A stretch of DNA of 47,686 bases from Erysipelotrichaceae bacterium. Lineage in GTDB: Bacteria; Bacillota_I; Bacilli_A; Erysipelotrichales; Erysipelotrichaceae. Shown here one piece after another: positions 43,218-47,686 of the stretch (position 1 is the first letter of the stretch; every line of letters starts with the position of its first letter). Under the pieces are notes generated by a model, which worked only from the letters and a program-made list of their open reading frames with translations, was not told where the DNA came from and searched no databases. Location of the stretch: positions 1 through 47,686 of the forward strand of contig JAUNIH010000006.1 in NCBI GenBank assembly GCA_030523555.1, written 5' to 3'. The translations under genes and the position numbers were made by a program.

Positions 43218-44243
43218 TTATACAAGTTTATCGAGTTCTGATTCAAGCTTTTCAATAAGCTTCTTTTTGTCTTCATCTTTCATGAAGGAAGATTTGACAG
43301 AATTTATATTCATGAGAATGAGATCCTCATATTCAAAGCCCATATCATTAAGACAGTGATCATATTCATCATCAAGGCATACTCTTGACATGGTCATATT
43401 GTCAGTATTGATGGTTACAGGAATACCCATCTGGTAAAGATTCCAGGCAGGATGTAAACCGTAGGTCTTTCTGGTCTGACACTGAATATTGGATGTAGGA
43501 CAGATTTCTAAAGCGATATTGTGTTCTGCTGCATAGCGGCAGAGTTCAGGGTTTTCATAGATATGATGACCGTGTCCGATTCTTACAGCACCCATATCGA
43601 TGGCGTCTTTGACGGTTGTCCAGTCCTGAGAATCACCCGCATGGCAGATGATAGGTGTTCCGTGGTCTCTGGCAACTTTGAATATTGGGGCGAAATTGCT
43701 TAAAGGTACAAAACCTTCAGCACCCGCCAGGTCTATACATACGACACCCTTATTGAGGTATTCATGAACGATATTGGCTGTTTCCATATTGGCATCCCAG
43801 TTGACGGTTTCCGGACCCTGGCACATCAGACAGCAGATAATTCCGATTTTGATATCGGGATTTTCTTCCATACCGATTCTTCTTCCTTCAAGAACGGCTT
43901 CTATCGCATCTCTCTGGCTCATTCCTTTATTGGTGTGAAGCTGTGGGGCAAATCTTATTTCAGCATACGCTACACCGAGTTTTGCGATATCTTCAATAAG
44001 TTCTTTGGTGATACGGACAATAGAATCCTTATCCTGCATAACCTTTAATGGTGCATCAAACATCTCCAGGAACTGGTTTACACTTCCGGACTGGGAATGT
44101 TCTTCCATCCATTTTTCAAATTCTTCTTCGGTATTTACCGGCATCGTAACGCCCTGTGCCGATACGAGTTCCCAGATGGTAGAATTTCGAAATGAGCCAT
44201 CAAGGTGCAGGTGCAGATCAACTTTAGGGAAATTATATTTCAT
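43218..44243 (-). CDS. add: Adenosine deaminase
   Basis: A 341-residue adenosine deaminase converting adenosine to inosine. It has KVDLHLHLDGS (zinc ligands H11, H13), AEIRFAPQLH, ICHAGDS with the third zinc histidine, GHGHHI, and VTINTDNM with the metal aspartate (the usual NTDDP is NTDNM here). The start has AGGAGACAAATAAG as ribosome-binding site. It is on the minus strand, convergent with the PNP operon and divergent from the nucleoside hydrolases. Confidence 0.92.
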   Translation of the reverse strand: MKYNFPKVDLHLHLDGSFRNSTIWELVSAQGVTMPVNTEEEFEKWMEEHSQSGSVNQFLEMFDAPLKVMQDKDSIVRITKELIEDIAKLGVAYAEIRFAPQLHTNKGMSQRDAIEAVLEGRRIGMEENPDIKIGIICCLMCQGPETVNWDANMETANIVHEYLNKGVVCIDLAGAEGFVPLSNFAPIFKVARDHGTPIICHAGDSQDWTTVKDAIDMGAVRIGHGHHIYENPELCRYAAEHNIALEICPTSNIQCQTRKTYGLHPAWNLYQMGIPVTINTDNMTMSRVCLDDEYDHCLNDMGFEYEDLILMNINSVKSSFMKDEDKKKLIEKLESELDKLV

Positions 44244-44324
44244 CTTATTTGTCTCCTATAAAGATATTATAAATCAAAATATTTGATAGAATTAGATAGT
44301 ACACTGTTAAACAAGAGGATAATT

Positions 44325-45275
44325 ATGAGCGATATTAAAAAAAGACCGGTCATTCTTGATGGCGACCCGGGGCATGATGATGCGATTGCCTGGGTTCTTG
44401 CGGCAACCTGTCCGGAATTTGATATAAAAGCTATTACGACTGTTGCCGGAAATCAGACGCTGGAAAAGGTAACCTATAATGCCAGAAGAATTGCGGCTTT
44501 ACTGCATTTGGATATCGAGGTGGCAAAAGGAAGAAACAGACCTTTATGCGGAGATCTGATTATCGCTCCCAACTTTCATGGAGAAACAGGACTGGATGGT
44601 CCTAAACTTCCTGAACCGCATCTTCCTTTAAGCAGTCTTTCCGCCATAGAAATGATGGCTAAAGTATTAAGAGAATCAGAAGAAAAAGTTACGATTATCT
44701 CTACCGGTGCCCAAACCAATACTGCAGCTTTACTGATAGCCCATCCTGAACTTCATGAGAAGATCGAAATGATCTCAACCATGGGTGGCGGTCTAAGAAA
44801 CGGAAACTGGACTGCCGGTGCGGAATTCAATATTCTGGTAGATCCTGAAGCTGCGCATATTGTGGCTCATAGCGGTTTACCTGTACAGATGTGCGGACTG
44901 GATGTTACAGAAAAGGCGCTCGTCTATCCTGAAGAATGGGATAGGATCAGAGCTTTACATAATCCTGTTGCCGAAGTAGTTGCCGGATGGTTTGACTTCT
45001 TCTTTATCCATGTCTCTTCTTTAGGCTGGGCCGGGGCAACAACACATGATCCATGTGCCGTTATGTCACTTGTTCATCCGGAGATTTTTGATATCCGTGA
45101 CTACTATGTCGATATTGAATTAAACGGTAAATACACCCGTGGTGCAACCGTAGCTGACTTCGATAATATCAGCGGTAATAAACCTAATATGCGCTGTGTT
45201 GTAGGTTTAAACAGAGAAAAATTTGTTGACTATCTTGTAGAAGCCTGCAGTAGATTTGAAGGATGGGAGATCTAG
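44325..45275 (+). CDS. Inosine-uridine-type nucleoside hydrolase (first copy)
   Basis: A 316-residue IUNH-family hydrolase that splits the N-glycosidic bond of ribonucleosides. The calcium motif is LDGDPGHDDAIAWVLA (D12, D14, D18, D19 pattern). NFHGETGLDGP, MGGGLRNGNWTAGAEFNI with the asparagine and metal-binding region, and the late THDPCAV histidine-aspartate complete the site. The start is 44325 after AGAGGATAATT; the longer frame has none. It is directly followed by a second copy. Confidence 0.9.
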   Translation: MSDIKKRPVILDGDPGHDDAIAWVLAATCPEFDIKAITTVAGNQTLEKVTYNARRIAALLHLDIEVAKGRNRPLCGDLIIAPNFHGETGLDGPKLPEPHLPLSSLSAIEMMAKVLRESEEKVTIISTGAQTNTAALLIAHPELHEKIEMISTMGGGLRNGNWTAGAEFNILVDPEAAHIVAHSGLPVQMCGLDVTEKALVYPEEWDRIRALHNPVAEVVAGWFDFFFIHVSSLGWAGATTHDPCAVMSLVHPEIFDIRDYYVDIELNGKYTRGATVADFDNISGNKPNMRCVVGLNREKFVDYLVEACSRFEGWEI

Positions 45276-46214
45276 ATGAATAAGAAAGCGATTTGGATAG
45301 ACTGTGATACCGGTGTTGATGATGCGTTCGCCTTATTTACAGCCTTAAAAATAGAAGAACTTGATATTCTTGGCATCTCTGTCACTGACGGAAATACAAG
45401 TCTCGATAACGGATTCAGAAATACCCGGAATGTTGTGTCACTGGCTGGTAAAGAAGATATCAGAATATACAAGGGTGCGAATAAACCTTTAATCGGTAAA
45501 AGCGCTATGGATGCATCAGAATTTCATGGCGAAGACGGTCTTGGAGGTGTAATACTTCCTGAATCAAAGGCTGAAGTTGAAAGGAAACTGGCATGGGATG
45601 CCCTATATGAAGCAGTTAAAAATTCGAAAGAAAAGGTTACTGTCTGCGCTATTGCACCTTTGACCAATATCGCGACAGCTATCGCCAAACATCCTGATAT
45701 TGTCGACTATATAGAAGAAATCAATATGATGGGTGGAGCAGCAGCAGGAGGTAATACAACGTGCTGCGCAGAGTTCAATGTCTATCATGATCCGGAAGCT
45801 GCGGAAAATATCTTCAAGAGCGGTATACCGGTAAATATGTTTGGACTGGATGTCACAATGAAAGTCAATTTCTCTAGAGCTGATATAAAAGAAATGGAAA
45901 CATATGGTAATCCGGTAGCTGAAGCTTTAAAGGAAATGGTAAAATATCCTCTGGCATATCTAGATACTGTATCTTATCAGAATGATATCTGCCTGCATGA
46001 TACTCTGCCGATTCTCTATGCAGTAAAACCTGAACTATTCAAGGGTGAAAAATGTGCTGTCTATGCAGAGACACAGGGCAGCATCACCAGAGGCAAGACT
46101 GTTACGGATTTATGGACGGATTTCAAGTTTGAAGACCGTCACTGCAGATTATTTTTGGACGCAGACCGTGAGGAAATTGTTAAAATAACTAAGGAAGCTA
46201 TAAAAAATTATTAA
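45276..46214 (+). CDS. Inosine-uridine-type nucleoside hydrolase (second copy)
   Basis: A 312-residue IUNH-family protein, paralogue of the preceding one. The motif is IDCDTGVDDAFALF (D9, D11, D15, D16). EFHGEDGLGG, MGGAAAGGNTTCCAEFNVY and LHDTLPILY follow. No bases separate the previous stop from this ATG. The two copies differ in their middle loops, so probably take different nucleosides. Confidence 0.9.
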   Translation: MNKKAIWIDCDTGVDDAFALFTALKIEELDILGISVTDGNTSLDNGFRNTRNVVSLAGKEDIRIYKGANKPLIGKSAMDASEFHGEDGLGGVILPESKAEVERKLAWDALYEAVKNSKEKVTVCAIAPLTNIATAIAKHPDIVDYIEEINMMGGAAAGGNTTCCAEFNVYHDPEAAENIFKSGIPVNMFGLDVTMKVNFSRADIKEMETYGNPVAEALKEMVKYPLAYLDTVSYQNDICLHDTLPILYAVKPELFKGEKCAVYAETQGSITRGKTVTDLWTDFKFEDRHCRLFLDADREEIVKITKEAIKNY

Positions 46215-46229
46215 AGGAGATAGATTATT

Positions 46230-47594
46230 TTGGAAACAGCGTGGAAAAAATACAGCGATGAAAAGCTCAAAGAAGTAATGGAATTTGTTCAGGGATATAA
46301 AAAGTTCCTGGCTGATGCCAAAACTGAAAGAGAGTTTACAGAAAACGCCATCATCGCTGCAAAGAAGAAAGGATTCAGACCTTTCAATAAGAATGAAAAA
46401 CTGAAGGCAGGGGATAAGGTTTATTTCAACAACCGTGGTAAAAACGTAGCCCTGTTCGTTATCGGTAAAAAACCGGTAGAAGAAGGACTCAATATCCTTG
46501 GTGCTCATATAGATTCACCAAGAATTGATATCAAGATGAATCCGTTATATGAAGATAATGGACTGGTACTGATGGATACTCATTATTATGGTGGAATTAA
46601 AAAATACCAGTGGGTAGCCATTCCTTTATCCTTGCATGGTGTTATCTGTAAGAAAGACGGCTCATCAGTAAAGATCAATATCGGTGAAAAGGATGAAGAT
46701 CCTGTACTGGGTATTTCTGATCTTCTGATACATCTTGCGAAAGATCAGATGCAGAAGACTGCTGCTTCTGTAATAGACGGTGAAGACCTGAACGCTTTAG
46801 TAGGATCTATTCCATCAGACAGTGATTCAAAAGAAACTGTAAAAGAGAATATCCTCAATATTCTTAAAAAAGAATACGGTATAGAAGAAAGTGATTTTAT
46901 TTCTGCGGAACTTGAACTTGTACCAGCCGGCAAACCTAGAGATTTCGGTTTAGACCGTTCTATGGTTATGGCTTATGGACAGGATGATCGTGCCTGCGCC
47001 TATACATCTTTGATGGGTATACTCGACTCTGAAGTTACAGATAAAACAGTTTCATGTATCCTGGTGGATAAGGAAGAAGTAGGATCTAACGGTACTACCG
47101 GCGCTCACTCAAGCTTCTTTGAAAACTGTGTAGCTGAAATACTGGAGGCAACAGACGGCAACAGTGATCTCAAGTTAAGACATGCCTTAGAAAACTCTTC
47201 ACTTATTTCTTCAGATGTATCTATGGCATATGATCCTAACTATCCTAATGTCTTTGAAAACAAGAATACGGCTTTCTTTGGAAAAGGTATTTCCTTCAAT
47301 AAGTTCACCGGTTCTAGAGGAAAGTCTGGTGCCAATGATGCATCAGCTGAATATGTTGCGAAAATCAGAAAGGTGATGGATGACAATAATGTATCCTGTC
47401 AGTTCTCTGAACTCGGTAAGGTTGATCAGGGTGGTGGCGGAACAATTGCCTATATCCTCGCCAACAAGAATATGAATGTCATCGATGCCGGTATTCCGGT
47501 TCAGAATATGCACGCTCCATTTGAGACAGCTTCCAAGGCTGATATCTATGAAGCATATCAGGCATACAAAGCTTTCTTAAAAGATATGGATTAG
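46230..47594 (+). CDS. M18-family aminopeptidase
   Basis: A 454-residue M18 (aspartyl aminopeptidase-type, PepC/ApeB-like) dodecameric zinc peptidase. LGAHIDSPRIDIK carries the first metal histidine and aspartate, DKEEVGSNGTTGAHS the catalytic glutamate, and MHAPFETASKADI the last histidine. The start is TTG at 46230, since AAAGGAGATAGATTA lies at the right distance and the residues METAWKKYSDEKL fit the family start; the next ATG at 46278 would remove that helix. 15 bases after the nucleoside hydrolase gene, thus likely the same transcript. Confidence 0.9.
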   Translation: METAWKKYSDEKLKEVMEFVQGYKKFLADAKTEREFTENAIIAAKKKGFRPFNKNEKLKAGDKVYFNNRGKNVALFVIGKKPVEEGLNILGAHIDSPRIDIKMNPLYEDNGLVLMDTHYYGGIKKYQWVAIPLSLHGVICKKDGSSVKINIGEKDEDPVLGISDLLIHLAKDQMQKTAASVIDGEDLNALVGSIPSDSDSKETVKENILNILKKEYGIEESDFISAELELVPAGKPRDFGLDRSMVMAYGQDDRACAYTSLMGILDSEVTDKTVSCILVDKEEVGSNGTTGAHSSFFENCVAEILEATDGNSDLKLRHALENSSLISSDVSMAYDPNYPNVFENKNTAFFGKGISFNKFTGSRGKSGANDASAEYVAKIRKVMDDNNVSCQFSELGKVDQGGGGTIAYILANKNMNVIDAGIPVQNMHAPFETASKADIYEAYQAYKAFLKDMD

Positions 47595-47630
47595 TTTCCC
47601 GTATGTATCCCATATGGACTACAAGCATTA

Positions 47631-47686
47631 AAAAAAGGGGCTGTAACGAAACCTATTGACTAGGTTAGAGGTTACCAGCCTCTTTT
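47631..47686 (+). terminator. Branched stem structure, probably a terminator
   Basis: AAAGGGGCTG-TAAC (about 47634-47647) pairs with GTTA-C-CAGCCTCTTT at the window end with one bulge. Inside, ACCTA/TAGGT makes a smaller hairpin. The T-rich tail is cut by the window edge, so a longer element cannot be excluded. Confidence 0.6.

Overview
The window looks like chromosome of a low-GC Bacillota, most like the Erysipelotrichia. The lineage is inferred from gene content and protein style, not from a database search. Supporting signs are strong AT bias, the rplU-prp-rpmA order with an L27 propeptide, a T-box ahead of leuS, DarA, an FtsEX-PcsB-CtpA cluster, competence (comG) genes, and a Gram-positive type VII secretion (T7SS) operon. 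No phage, CRISPR array or intact insertion sequence was found; two decayed mobile or accessory scars are present.

Layout. 65-3552 is a tightly overlapping tRNA/rRNA-modification operon (two U32 TrhP-type proteins and two SpoU methyltransferases). 3542-5077 holds acylphosphatase, a membrane HExxH protein and a HAD phosphatase. 5078-5431 is a gap with a terminator and the stump of an AAA-type ATPase gene. 5432-10978 carries darA, then ftsE-ftsX-pcsB-like-ctpA-like and an MBL hydrolase. 10979-13603 is T-box plus leuS. 13753-16558 has a FruK-like kinase, a CBS protein, an XRE regulator, and rplM-rpsI. 16729-17418 is a DUF3800 gene with a structured leader. 17818-19545 is a membrane-anchored C69 dipeptidase. 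19635-20456 is a scar made of a possible transposase fragment and the C-terminus of a surface protein.

20551-26930 is a compact T7SS operon: two WXG100-type proteins, a large secreted protein with a C-terminal Big-like domain, an EssC-like ATPase with only one intact P-loop, and a YukD-sized protein. No EsaA, EssA or EssB is encoded beside it. 26959-32669 is housekeeping: mrp, rplU-prp-rpmA, obg, ruvAB, rpmG and an MBL hydrolase. 32693-34517 is a SIS/PfkB pair. 35031-38444 is the comG pseudopilus operon. 38506-40571 has a MATE transporter, tRNA-Trp and a GNAT protein. 40622-47594 is a purine-nucleoside salvage and peptide cluster (PNP, ribokinase-like, M19 dipeptidase, adenosine deaminase, two nucleoside hydrolases, M18 aminopeptidase).

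The most notable observation is that the T7SS operon and the comG operon, 14 kb apart, are preceded by almost the same 34-bp element (32 of 34 positions identical). It contains an AGGAATT box and, 14 bp later, GAAT inside TACGAATA. This fits sigma-H-type promoters and contains the exact octamer of the streptococcal ComX/SigX com-box. The inference is that T7SS and DNA uptake are switched on together by one alternative sigma factor, a possible killing-plus-DNA-uptake programme. A second recurring theme is that several operon-leading genes, including comGA, ftsE, ruvA and the MATE gene, have a -10 box only 6-9 bases before the start codon and no Shine-Dalgarno sequence, which suggests leaderless mRNAs.
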